This document shows, one piece after another, positions 45,558 to 53,389 of a stretch of 64,000 nt of DNA. The notes under the pieces are model-generated. The model did no database searches. It saw only the letters and a program-made list of their open reading frames with translations, and was not told the origin of the DNA. The stretch is from Bordetella genomosp. 12 (GTDB lineage: Bacteria > Pseudomonadota > Gammaproteobacteria > Burkholderiales > Burkholderiaceae_B), in NCBI RefSeq assembly GCF_002261355.1, contig NZ_NEVU01000003.1, forward strand, positions 434,001 through 498,000, written 5' to 3'. The first letter of the stretch is position 1, and the number at the start of each line of letters is the position of its first letter. The translations under genes were made by a program, and so were the position numbers.

Positions 45558-46398
45558 AAATCGCCGGGTCTACCCGCGCATCATTGAGGCTGACATTCCA
45601 GTGCAGGTGCGGGCCGGTCGCTCGACCAGTAGCGCCGACCCTGGCCACGACGGCGCCGCGCGCCACGTCATCTCCCGGTTTGACATCGATGGCCGACAAA
45701 TGGGCAAACATGCTGATCAATCCCTGTCCGTGGTCGATGAACAGCGTCTTGCCATTGAAGAAATAATCCCCCACCAGCACGACCTTGCCCGCCGCCGGCG
45801 CGCGGACTGGCGTACCCGCCGGCACCGCAAAGTCCAGCCCGGAGTGGGGATTGCGCTCTTCGCCATTGAAGAAACGCCGCAAGCCGAACGGACTAGACAG
45901 GCGGCCGCCCTGCACGGGACGGTCCAGGATCACATTGCTGGGGGTCACATCGGCGCGAAAGGCAGCATAGGCGGCATTCTGCGCCGCCAGCTCGCGCTCG
46001 ATGCGTTTCAGATCTTGCGGATCGGGATTGACCTGGCGCGGGTTCTTCAGGGTGATGTGCTGCGCCGCATAGGTTTTGCCGCGCACGGAAAATGCCAGCT
46101 CGCGGCTGCGCCCCTCCTGCGTGACGGTCAGCGTCTGCTGGCCCACCGGCACTTTGAGGCCCAACCCGACCACCGCCACCCAGGCGTTATCGCTGTCGCG
46201 CACCACCAGCACCTGCCGCCCCTGAAACCGGGCAGCGGGCCGCGGCCCGTCGCCCAGGCCGATGACAGCCACCCCGCCCGGCACCGGCTGATTCAGGCTG
46301 CGGGCGATATAGCCCCGTTCCTGCGCCGCGGCGGCGGCCAGCGGACAAGCCGACAGCGCCGCAGCCAGGCCCATGGCGAGCAAAGCGCGGCGCTTCAC
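45547..46398 (-). CDS. M23-family metallopeptidase
   Basis: A 283-residue periplasmic peptidoglycan endopeptidase or LytM-like regulator. The signal peptide (residues 1-25, ending AAAA-Q) is followed by a beta-rich domain of the peptidase_M23_N type (LVVRDSDNAWVAVVGLGLKVPVG). The LytM domain has zinc ligands in NPHSGLDFAVPAGTPV and GPHLHWNV. All four catalytic positions appear present, so it is probably active. The start is GTG, overlapping the lipoprotein stop (GTGA). Confidence 0.92.
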   Translation of the reverse strand: MKRRALLAMGLAAALSACPLAAAAAQERGYIARSLNQPVPGGVAVIGLGDGPRPAARFQGRQVLVVRDSDNAWVAVVGLGLKVPVGQQTLTVTQEGRSRELAFSVRGKTYAAQHITLKNPRQVNPDPQDLKRIERELAAQNAAYAAFRADVTPSNVILDRPVQGGRLSSPFGLRRFFNGEERNPHSGLDFAVPAGTPVRAPAAGKVVLVGDYFFNGKTLFIDHGQGLISMFAHLSAIDVKPGDDVARGAVVARVGATGRATGPHLHWNVSLNDARVDPAIFIR

Positions 46399-46733
46399 AG
46401 GCAGAGATTGGCCGACTCGACCAGCGGCTGCGAACGCTGCGGCAGCCGCGATGACAACTTCACATCGGTCTTGCCGCGGTAAGTGCTGGCACTGAGCACC
46501 GCCTCCACGCCCAGCGAACCGTCAACGACCAGCTCCAGGCCGTCGCGCAAGGGCTGCTGCGTGAACGTCACGCCCATGCCCTTCCAGGCCGCGCTGACGC
46601 ACTCGGTATATTGCTGCGCCGTGCGTTGCGTGGACCCATAGAACAACGGGTCCAGTGAGCGGATATTCTGGGCGGTCACGCAGGCGGCCAGAGGGGCGGC
46701 CAGCGCGACGATGAGGGCAATGCGGATTTTCAT
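46395..46733 (-). CDS. putative lipoprotein
   Basis: A 112-residue exported protein. The N-terminus IRIALIVALAAPLAAC ends in the lipobox LAAC, which predicts lipid attachment at Cys18. The mature part (DPLFYGSTQRTAQQYTECVSAAWKGMGVTFTQQPLRDG) has no motif I know. It is coupled to the M23 peptidase gene by a 4-bp overlap, suggesting a shared role at the envelope. Confidence 0.75.
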   Translation of the reverse strand: MKIRIALIVALAAPLAACVTAQNIRSLDPLFYGSTQRTAQQYTECVSAAWKGMGVTFTQQPLRDGLELVVDGSLGVEAVLSASTYRGKTDVKLSSRLPQRSQPLVESANLCL

Positions 46734-46786
46734 GAGGGATTCCAGACAGCGTCATGCTGCGTCCCACTATACCCCAGCGGCCCGGC

Positions 46787-47425
46787 TCACCCCTGGGCCT
46801 GGCGCTGCGCGGACTTGGGCCGGAAGGCCTTGACCACCTCCGGGCGCGTCTCGATGTAGGGCCCGCCGATGAGGTCGATGCAATAAGGCACGGCCGCAAA
46901 AATACCGGGCACGCGGCAAGCGCCGCTGTCGTCCCGCAGCCCCTCCAGGGTTTCGCGAATGGCCTTGGGCTGGCCGGGCAAGTTCAGGATCAGCGCGGCA
47001 TGCGCGTCCGTTTCGCGCAGCACCCCTACCTGGCGCGACAGAATCGCGGTCGGCACGAACTGCAGGCTGATCTGGCGCATTTGCTCGCCGAAGCCCGGCA
47101 TCTGCCGGGTGGCGACATCCAGGGTGGCTTCGGGCGTGACATCGCGGCGCGCCGGCCCCGTGCCGCCGGTGGTCAGCACCAGGTCGCAGCCGGCCTGATC
47201 CACCAAGGCGATCAGCGCCGCCGCAATCGCCTCGCGCTCATCCGGGACCAATTGTTCGACGGCTTGCCAGGGCGAGGTAAGCGCCTGGCCCAGCCAGTCG
47301 CGCAGCGCGGGCAGGCCCTGGTCGGCGTAGACGCCGGCGCTGGCCCGGTCGGAAACCGACACCAGGCCGACGATCAGTTCATCAGGGTGACTGCGGCGCA
47401 GCGGGGACAGGGAGACGGACGGCAT
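46787..47425 (-). CDS. mog: molybdopterin adenylyltransferase
   Basis: A 212-residue enzyme that adenylates molybdopterin before metal insertion. The MogA/MoaB fold is shown by IVGLVSVSDRASAGVYADQGLPALRDWL, LVLTTGGTGPARRDVTPEATLDVATRQMPGFGEQMR (GGTG substrate loop and catalytic aspartate), and HAALILNLPGQPKAIRETL. The ATG at 47425 is preferred to the one at 47440. It is divergent from the phosphate transporter gene. Confidence 0.95.
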   Translation of the reverse strand: MPSVSLSPLRRSHPDELIVGLVSVSDRASAGVYADQGLPALRDWLGQALTSPWQAVEQLVPDEREAIAAALIALVDQAGCDLVLTTGGTGPARRDVTPEATLDVATRQMPGFGEQMRQISLQFVPTAILSRQVGVLRETDAHAALILNLPGQPKAIRETLEGLRDDSGACRVPGIFAAVPYCIDLIGGPYIETRPEVVKAFRPKSAQRQAQG

Positions 47426-47546
47426 GACGGTTTCCAGCATAGGCTTGGGGCGAGGCCCGAAGCCAAAATGCTACCGCAAGGCCCGCCGGGCCGGGAACGG
47501 GTCACAAATCTGCAATAATCTCGGGACTCCACATCGGCTCGCACCC

Positions 47547-49022
47547 ATGCTCGATCTCTTCTCCGGCCTGGACCTCTGGGTAGGTCTCAGCCTAGTCTTG
47601 GCCCTCGCTTTCGTCCTCGCTTTCGAATTCATCAACGGTTTCCACGATACGGCCAACGCCGTGGCAACCGTGATCTACACCAAGGCCATGCCGCCGCATC
47701 TGGCCGTCGTGCTCTCGGGCATCTTCAATTTTCTGGGCGTGCTACTGGGCGGCGTGGGCGTGGCGTATGCCATCGTGCATCTGCTGCCGGTCGAACTGCT
47801 CATCAATGTCGATACCGGCCGCGGGCTGGTCATGGTCTACGCCATGCTGGCCTCGGCCATTGCCTGGAACCTCGGCACCTGGTATTTCGGCATCCCGGCC
47901 TCGAGCTCGCACACGCTGATCGGCTCCATTCTCGGGGTGGGCCTGGCCAACGCCCTGCTGACGGACCTGCCTTTGAGCGCGGGCGTGAACTGGGGCAAGG
48001 CCATCGACATCGGCTTGTCGCTGCTGGTTTCGCCAGTCGCGGGCTTTGTGATCGCCGGCGGGGTGCTGCTGCTGCTCAAACGCTTCTTCCCGCTATCGAA
48101 GATGCACAAGACGCCGGAGCAGCGCCGCGCCCTGGATGCCAAAAAGCACCCGCCCTTCTGGAACCGCCTCGTGCTCGTGCTCTCGGCCATGGGCGTGAGC
48201 TTCGTGCACGGCTCCAATGACGGCCAGAAAGGCATCGGGCTCATCATGCTGGTGCTCATCGGCATCGTGCCCGCCAAGTTCGTGCTGGACGTCAACGCCA
48301 CCACCTACCAGATCGATCGCACCCGCGATGCGGCCTCGCACCTGTCGGCCTTCTATGAGCGCAATGCCCCGACCCTGGGCGACTACCTCGCGCTGTCGCG
48401 CGGCGGCAAAGGCAGTGATCTGCCGGCCAATTTCCGCTGCGATCCTGAGCTGACCACGGCCACCATCGATGCGCTGCAGACCCGCCTCAAGGGCGTGCAC
48501 CACTACACCGAACTGGCGCCGGACAGCCGCGTCGCGGTGCGCCGCTACCTGCTCTGCCTGGATGACACCGCCAAAAAAGTGCTGGCCCAGCAAAACCTCG
48601 ATACGCGCGAACGCACGGACCTGCAGCGACTGCGAGCCGACCTCACCGCCACGACCGAGTACGCACCCCTGTGGGTCATCGTTGCGGTGGCGCTGGCGCT
48701 GGGCATAGGCACCATGGTGGGCTGGCGGCGCGTGGTGCACACCGTGGGCGAAAAAATCGGCAAGCAGGGCATGACCTACGCCCAGGGGATGTCGGCGCAG
48801 GTCACCGCCGTGGGCGCCATTGGCCTGGCCAATGTGTTCAGCCTGCCGGTCTCGACCACGCATGTGCTGTCTTCGGGCGTGGCCGGCACCATGGTGGCCA
48901 ACCGCAGCGGCCTGCACGGCAGCACCGTGCGCAACATCCTGCTGGCCTGGGTGCTGACGCTGCCGACCTCCATGCTGCTTGCCGCCGGGCTGTACTGGCT
49001 GGGGCTGATGATCGTCGGCTGA
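47547..49022 (+). CDS. inorganic phosphate transporter, PiT family
   Basis: A 491-residue inner-membrane symporter. Both PiT signature repeats are present: FEFINGFHDTANAVATVIYTKAMPPHLAV near the start and GAIGLANVFSLPVSTTHVLSSGVAGTMVA near the end. A soluble loop of about 120 residues (RDAASHLSAFYERNAPTLGDYLALSRG to RADLTATTEYAP) divides the membrane halves, as in long PitA proteins. The frame is open upstream, but the ATG at 47547 gives the family N-terminus. Confidence 0.93.
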   Translation: MLDLFSGLDLWVGLSLVLALAFVLAFEFINGFHDTANAVATVIYTKAMPPHLAVVLSGIFNFLGVLLGGVGVAYAIVHLLPVELLINVDTGRGLVMVYAMLASAIAWNLGTWYFGIPASSSHTLIGSILGVGLANALLTDLPLSAGVNWGKAIDIGLSLLVSPVAGFVIAGGVLLLLKRFFPLSKMHKTPEQRRALDAKKHPPFWNRLVLVLSAMGVSFVHGSNDGQKGIGLIMLVLIGIVPAKFVLDVNATTYQIDRTRDAASHLSAFYERNAPTLGDYLALSRGGKGSDLPANFRCDPELTTATIDALQTRLKGVHHYTELAPDSRVAVRRYLLCLDDTAKKVLAQQNLDTRERTDLQRLRADLTATTEYAPLWVIVAVALALGIGTMVGWRRVVHTVGEKIGKQGMTYAQGMSAQVTAVGAIGLANVFSLPVSTTHVLSSGVAGTMVANRSGLHGSTVRNILLAWVLTLPTSMLLAAGLYWLGLMIVG

Positions 49023-49058
49023 GGGGCCGCCCCGGCGCCCGCGCGCCGGGGCCGGTTG

Positions 49059-49400
49059 TCAGGTCACGCCGGCCAGCACGCCACCGTAGACGAGCAAGCC
49101 GGCGATAACCGCCACCCCGCTATTGCCGGCCAGGCGGGCCGTCAGGGCCGTCGCGGCCAGGCCGGCCAGATAGGGTGCCAGATCCGCCGCGCGCTGCTCG
49201 GCCCACAGGTCCGGCACGATCACGGCGGCCGCGATCGCCGCCAGCAACGCCGGGCCCAGCGCCGACAGCGCCGAGCCCTCTTCGGCCAGTTTGCGCAGCA
49301 GCCGGTTACGCGGCGGCAGCATGAAGGGCAGGCTGCGCGTCAGATAGGTGATGACCGCCATGGCCATCACGGCAACCCAGAACGCCAGGCCGCCGCTCAT
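49059..49400 (-). CDS. azlD: AzlD-family branched-chain amino acid exporter subunit
   Basis: A 113-residue protein with four hydrophobic segments. MSGGLAFWVAVMAMAVITYLTRSLPFMLPP is the AzlD start. It pairs with AzlC to export branched-chain amino acids or similar compounds. It overlaps azlC by 4 bp (ATGA). The ORF is open farther upstream, but the ATG at 49400 matches the family length. Confidence 0.88.
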   Translation of the reverse strand: MSGGLAFWVAVMAMAVITYLTRSLPFMLPPRNRLLRKLAEEGSALSALGPALLAAIAAAVIVPDLWAEQRAADLAPYLAGLAATALTARLAGNSGVAVIAGLLVYGGVLAGVT

Positions 49401-50095
49401 GGTTTTTCCTGGCGAAAACACAAACAACCCGCCAGCGCGCCCAGCAGAATGCCCAGCGTGCCCTGGCCGGCGATCGTCAGCAGCGCGCTCACGCCGAAGC
49501 CGGCGCACAGCGGCACCATCATGCCGCGCCTGGCGGTCTGGCAAACCAGCGCCAGAAACAGCGCCGGCAAGGCAAAGCGCATGACGCGTGACAAGACGGG
49601 GTAGTGTTGCTCCAGGCTGTCGCCGGCGAACACGCCGACGGCCGTGCCCGCGATCCAGGTCAGCCACGCGCCCAATCCCAAGGCGGTCATCCAGCGCGCG
49701 CGCTGCGCGGGGGTGACATCGCCCAACTGATGCAAGGCGGTGGCGAAGACCTCGTCAGTCAGCAGAAACGCCAGGCGCAGGCGGGTACGCAACGACTCCG
49801 GCAACAGCCGCGCCAGAATCGGGCCATAAAGCAGGTGGCGGGCATTGAGCAGGGAGCAGAGCGCCACCACCCATATCCAGGGCGTGCCCGATTTGATGGA
49901 AGCCAGCAACAGAAACTGGCTCGCGCCGGCATAGACCAGGACGGAGATGAGAACCACCTGGTAAGGCGCCAGGCCCACCCCGGAGGCGGCAATCCCGAAA
50001 GCCACCGCCACGGGAAAATAACCGATCATCACGGGCAGGCAGGCCTTCAAGCCGGCCACCGTGCCCGTCGGCGCCTCTACAGCATTGGATGTCAT
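49397..50095 (-). CDS. azlC: AzlC-family branched-chain amino acid exporter subunit
   Basis: A 232-residue inner-membrane protein. GLKACLPVMIGYFPVAVAFGIAASGVGLAPYQVVLISVLVYAGASQFLLLASI and LCSLLNARHLLYGPILARLL are AzlC landmarks, with about seven hydrophobic segments. It is the large subunit of the AzlCD exporter. Its stop overlaps azlD. No Lrp-type regulator gene is adjacent. Confidence 0.92.
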   Translation of the reverse strand: MTSNAVEAPTGTVAGLKACLPVMIGYFPVAVAFGIAASGVGLAPYQVVLISVLVYAGASQFLLLASIKSGTPWIWVVALCSLLNARHLLYGPILARLLPESLRTRLRLAFLLTDEVFATALHQLGDVTPAQRARWMTALGLGAWLTWIAGTAVGVFAGDSLEQHYPVLSRVMRFALPALFLALVCQTARRGMMVPLCAGFGVSALLTIAGQGTLGILLGALAGCLCFRQEKP

Positions 50096-50146
50096 GGGGT
50101 TTGCAGCTTGTGTAAACCCCTATTGTAAAGAGACGGCGCCGTGCGT

Positions 50147-50461
50147 TCAGCGACTCAACCCCAGGGCACGCAGTTGCCCCTTGAGGCGGCGGATCTCCTG
50201 CTCCATGTCCAGGATGAGCGCCGCCGCATCCAAGCCCGCGCCGAAATCCCGCTCCAGGCGGCGCGCATCCAGCGCGCGGCGCAGATCGGTGCTCTCGAAA
50301 CGCCAGGCGGCCGGATGATGGCCGTGCGCGGCCACGATGCCCACCTCGACCAGGCGGGCGACCCAGTCGATCTCCGCTTCGCAGGCCCGCGCCAGTTCCT
50401 CGGCGGTCAGCGGATCGGTGGGGCAGATGACAGTGGTATGGGTGATGGTGACGGATTTCAT
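50147..50461 (-). CDS. cbpM: chaperone modulator CbpM
   Basis: A 104-residue MerR-like protein that inhibits the co-chaperone CbpA. LTAEELARACEAEIDWVARLVEVGIVAAHG is the DNA-binding-like helix region that contacts the J domain, and a helical C-terminus follows (LDAAALILDMEQEIRRLKGQL). The ATG at 50461 follows the cbpA stop by 2 bp; a TTG at 50467 overlapping the stop is an alternative. Confidence 0.9.
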   Translation of the reverse strand: MKSVTITHTTVICPTDPLTAEELARACEAEIDWVARLVEVGIVAAHGHHPAAWRFESTDLRRALDARRLERDFGAGLDAAALILDMEQEIRRLKGQLRALGLSR

Positions 50462-50463
50462 GT

Positions 50464-51411
50464 TCAAACCCCGAGATGGCGCCGCGGATTGAACGGCAGA
50501 CTTTCAGCCAGCGTTTGATAGGCCTTGCGCGCCGCGTCGGTGTCGGCCGGCGGCAGCACCAGGTCGAGAACCAGATAGAGATCGCCCGGCGGGTCGCCCG
50601 GGATGCCTCGCCCGCGCAGCCGCAGCTTGCGGCCGTTCTTGGAGCCTGCCGGCACCGAGACTTCGAGTTGGCCGCCTGGCGTCGGGATCGGAATGGACGC
50701 GCCCAGCGCGGCCTCCCACGGCGTGATGGGCAGGTCCATGTACAGATCGCGGCCGTCGGCGCGATACCGGCCGTGCGGGCGGAAGCGGATTTCCAGATAA
50801 AGATCCCCGGCTTCGCCGCCGCCATAGCCAGGCATACCCTGGCCGGCCAAACGGATGAACTGCCCTTCCTTCACGCCGGCCGGGATGTTCACGCTGAGGG
50901 TGCGGGTTTGCAGTTGCGGTTGCCCCTGGGCATCCGCTTGCATGGAGCGCAGGCTGATTTCGCGCGTGGCGCCCCGCAAGGCGTCCTCGATGTCGACCTC
51001 GATGGCGGCATGCTGATCCTGGCCGCGCGCACGGAAATTCTCCTGGCGGGCACGGCTGCGTTGCTGGCCGCCGAACAAGGCCGAGAAAAAGTCGCTGAAG
51101 TGCCCCTCGTCGCCCCCCTGACCCTCGCCAGGCTGGTAATGAAACTCAAACCCTTGATCCCAGCCCGGCGGCGGCTGAAAGCCCCCATCGGGCGACACGC
51201 CTGCGGCCAGGTTGTCGTACGCCTGGCGCTTTTCCTTGTCGCGCAGGACATCGTAGGCTTCGTTGACCTCGCGCATGCGGGTTTCCGCATCCGCCTCTTT
51301 GCTGACGTCCGGGTGGTATTTGCGTGCGAGCTTGCGATAGGCGCGGCGAATATCGTCTTCGGAGGCGGAGCTCTCCACGCCGAGAATCTTGTAGTAGTCC
51401 TTGAACTCCAT
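50464..51411 (-). CDS. cbpA: curved DNA-binding protein CbpA (DnaJ-class co-chaperone)
   Basis: A 315-residue J-domain protein. Residues 1-70 are the J domain with the HPD motif (KYHPDVSKE), followed by a Gly-rich linker (GEGQGGDEGHFSDFFSALFGG). Two DnaJ C-terminal domains follow without a cysteine zinc finger, which separates it from DnaJ. It stimulates DnaK and binds nucleoid DNA. It shares a transcript with cbpM. A sigma-32-like promoter lies about 118 bp upstream. Confidence 0.95.
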   Translation of the reverse strand: MEFKDYYKILGVESSASEDDIRRAYRKLARKYHPDVSKEADAETRMREVNEAYDVLRDKEKRQAYDNLAAGVSPDGGFQPPPGWDQGFEFHYQPGEGQGGDEGHFSDFFSALFGGQQRSRARQENFRARGQDQHAAIEVDIEDALRGATREISLRSMQADAQGQPQLQTRTLSVNIPAGVKEGQFIRLAGQGMPGYGGGEAGDLYLEIRFRPHGRYRADGRDLYMDLPITPWEAALGASIPIPTPGGQLEVSVPAGSKNGRKLRLRGRGIPGDPPGDLYLVLDLVLPPADTDAARKAYQTLAESLPFNPRRHLGV

Positions 51412-51528
51412 ATTCCGGCTCTCTTTTAGGAACAGGTACCCGCGAAACAGGCCCAGCGGGAATCAACGGCCCGCCGCGCAACGCCGCGCGCAAGGCCGGC
51501 GCCGGCACGAGCGGCCGTGCCACCTACA

Positions 51529-51556
51529 AGATAGGGGTTATGGCGTGAATTTTCAA
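51529..51556 (-). promoter_or_regulatory. sigma-32 (heat-shock) type promoter for cbpAM
   Basis: On the minus strand TTGAAA (51551-51556) is followed after 13 bases by CCCCTATCT (51529-51537). Compare the heat-shock consensus CTTGAAA, 13-15 bp, CCCCATNT. It points to cbpA. Confidence 0.65.
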
Positions 51557-51610
51557 TCACGGCAAAGACCCTGCCCGCACACGGCATAATCATGGGTCCG
51601 CCCCACCCCT

Positions 51611-52108
51611 GTGTCAGAGAGTGCTGTGATCGTCATTACCCAAGCCGATTTTGAAAACCCCAGCCATGCGCAGGCCGTACTGGCCTTGCTGGATGAATAT
51701 GCCTGTGAGCCCATGGGCGGGTCACAGCCCCTGTCGGCCCATACCCGGGCCAACCTGATCGCCGAGCTGGCGCGCCGGCCCGGTGCCCGCGCGCTCATCG
51801 CCTGGTCGCAAAGCGAGCCGGCGGGGCTGGCCATCACCTTCGAGGGCTTCTCGACCTTCGCCTGTCAGCCGCTGCTGAATCTGCACGACTTCATGGTGTC
51901 GGCGCGGTTTCGGGGCCAGGGCGTGGGGCTGAAGCTGCTGGCCGCGCTGGACGATCTGGCGCGTGAGCTGGGCTGCTGCAAGATCACGCTGGAAGTCCTG
52001 GAGGGCAACGAGCCGGCCCGCGCGCTCTACCGCAAAGCCGGCTACGAAGGCTATGCCCTGCACGCCGATACCGGCCAGGCGCAATTCTGGCAACGCAAAC
52101 TCGCTTGA
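51611..52108 (+). CDS. GNAT-family N-acetyltransferase
   Basis: A 165-residue acetyltransferase. LNLHDFMVSARFRGQGVGLKLLAALDDLARELGCCKITLEVLEGNEPARALYRKAGYEGYAL contains the acetyl-CoA loop RGQGVG and the C-terminal beta-strand/helix of the fold. The start is GTG at 51611; the GTG at 51626 is an alternative. The substrate is unknown. It is the first of a plus-strand run with the cupin gene. Confidence 0.88.
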   Translation: MSESAVIVITQADFENPSHAQAVLALLDEYACEPMGGSQPLSAHTRANLIAELARRPGARALIAWSQSEPAGLAITFEGFSTFACQPLLNLHDFMVSARFRGQGVGLKLLAALDDLARELGCCKITLEVLEGNEPARALYRKAGYEGYALHADTGQAQFWQRKLA

Positions 52109-52133
52109 ACCGCCCTCCACCAGGAACTCCCTC

Positions 52134-52463
52134 ATGAAGATCCAAGACATCCCCTTTGGCGTGACCGACTGGGACGCCGTGCCCGTCACCGAGCACCCTG
52201 GCGACAGCGGCAAAGCCCTCTGGCGCACCCGGCAGTTTGGCGATATCCGCGTGCGCATGGTGCAGTACACGCCCGGATATCTGGCCGATCACTGGTGCAG
52301 CAAGGGCCATATCCTGTTCTGCCTCGACGGAGAATTGCACACCGAACTCGAGGACGGCCGGCGCTTCGTGCTGACGCCCGGCACCAGCTATCAAGTGGCC
52401 GATCAGGCCGAGGCCCATCGTTCATCCACGCCGGTGGGGGCACGCCTTTTCATCGTCGATTGA
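52134..52463 (+). CDS. DHCW-motif cupin-fold protein
   Basis: A 109-residue small cupin. MKIQDIPFGVTDWDAVPVTEHPGDSGKALWRTRQ and GYLADHWCSKGHILFCLDGELHTELEDGR carry the DHWC and KGH features of this conserved family; a single beta-barrel is expected. Function is unknown. It is 25 bp after the acetyltransferase gene and has AGGA before its ATG. Confidence 0.88.
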   Translation: MKIQDIPFGVTDWDAVPVTEHPGDSGKALWRTRQFGDIRVRMVQYTPGYLADHWCSKGHILFCLDGELHTELEDGRRFVLTPGTSYQVADQAEAHRSSTPVGARLFIVD

Positions 52464-52549
52464 GGCCACCGCGCCACAGGCCCGATGACCCGGCGCAGCG
52501 CTTGCGCTACGCTTGGAGGGCAGACGCACTGCGCTGTCGGAGATTTCTG

Positions 52550-53185
52550 TTGAACCCTGCTCTCACCCTGTATCTCGATTCGAACTTTCTCAGCCCCTAC
52601 GCTATGTCGGCGCACGTGGGCCTGCAAGAAAAAGGCCTGCCGTTCGAAATCCGCCTGGTGGACCTGGAGGCCCGTGAACAATTCATGGCGCCGTACACCC
52701 AACGCGCGCCTACCTGCCGGGTTCCCGCTCTCACGCACGAGGGCTTTCACCTGACCGAGTCGAGCGCCATCCTCGAGTACCTCGAAGAGGCTTTTCCGGC
52801 GCCGCAATACCCCGCGCTCTATCCGGCCGACCCCCAGGGCCGGGCGCGGGCGCGCCAGCTTCAAGCCTGGTTGCGCAGCGATCTCATGGCCTTGCGCGAA
52901 GAGCGCAGCACCGTCGCGGTGTTCCATGCCGAAGCCGAGGCGCCTCTGAGCGACGCCGCCCTGCCGGCCATGGCCAAACTGCTGCGCGTCGCAGAATTGC
53001 TGCTCAAGCCGGGCCAGCAGACCTTGTTCGCGTCCTGGTGTATCGCGGACACCGAACTGGCCCTGATGCTCAAACGCCTGCGGCGCGCCGAATTGCCCGA
53101 TTGGCTGGCCGATTATGCCGACGGGCAATGGCAAAGGCCGGCGGTTCAGCGCTGGTTGCGGCACAATCGGGAGGCTCGCGGCTGA
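52550..53185 (+). CDS. yfcF: glutathione S-transferase, YfcF-like
   Basis: A 211-residue protein. LTLYLDSNFLSPYAMSAHVGLQEKGLPFEIRLVDLEARE, RVPALTHEGFHLTESSAILEYLEEAFPAPQYPALYPAD and ARQLQAWLRSDLMALREERSTVAVF match E. coli YfcF closely (thioredoxin-like domain, then helical domain). The start is TTG at 52550, with GGAG seven bases before it; no ATG is in-frame near. It is plausibly a stress-related peroxidase-type GST. Confidence 0.88.
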   Translation: MNPALTLYLDSNFLSPYAMSAHVGLQEKGLPFEIRLVDLEAREQFMAPYTQRAPTCRVPALTHEGFHLTESSAILEYLEEAFPAPQYPALYPADPQGRARARQLQAWLRSDLMALREERSTVAVFHAEAEAPLSDAALPAMAKLLRVAELLLKPGQQTLFASWCIADTELALMLKRLRRAELPDWLADYADGQWQRPAVQRWLRHNREARG

Positions 53186-53300
53186 TCCGCCGGGCGCCGG
53201 GGGCTGTCGGAACGCGCCCGGTCCGCCGTGATCCGGCCGGCGCGCGCCGGTCGTCCCGATCTTGTTTGGCACCGGTTAGATGCAGGTCAAATCCGCATTG

Positions 53301-53330
53301 TTGCAGCGCAGCATGGGTTTGGGGTGTAAT
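53301..53330 (+). promoter_or_regulatory. candidate sigma-70 promoter of the DUF3141-pta-ackA-fabI operon
   Basis: TTGCAG (53301-53306), an 18-bp spacer and TGTAAT (53325-53330), about 60 bp before the ATG. The -10 matches TATAAT at five of six positions. Overlapping TGC-AGC-GCA resembles the TGC/GCA sites of PHA regulators, but this is weak. Confidence 0.5.
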
Positions 53331-53389
53331 GGAGCTATCCACCCCCTTCCGGGGGAGCCGGCCAAAAGCCGATCAAGCAGGAGACCGCC

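Noticed and set aside
47547-49022. Unusual domain insertion in the PiT transporter
   Set aside because: Long PitA-type proteins normally have a comparable soluble loop.
53268-53286. Sigma-54 promoter (TGGCAC...TGC) before the DUF3141 operon
   Set aside because: The GG and GC doublets are 12 bp apart, not the required 10.
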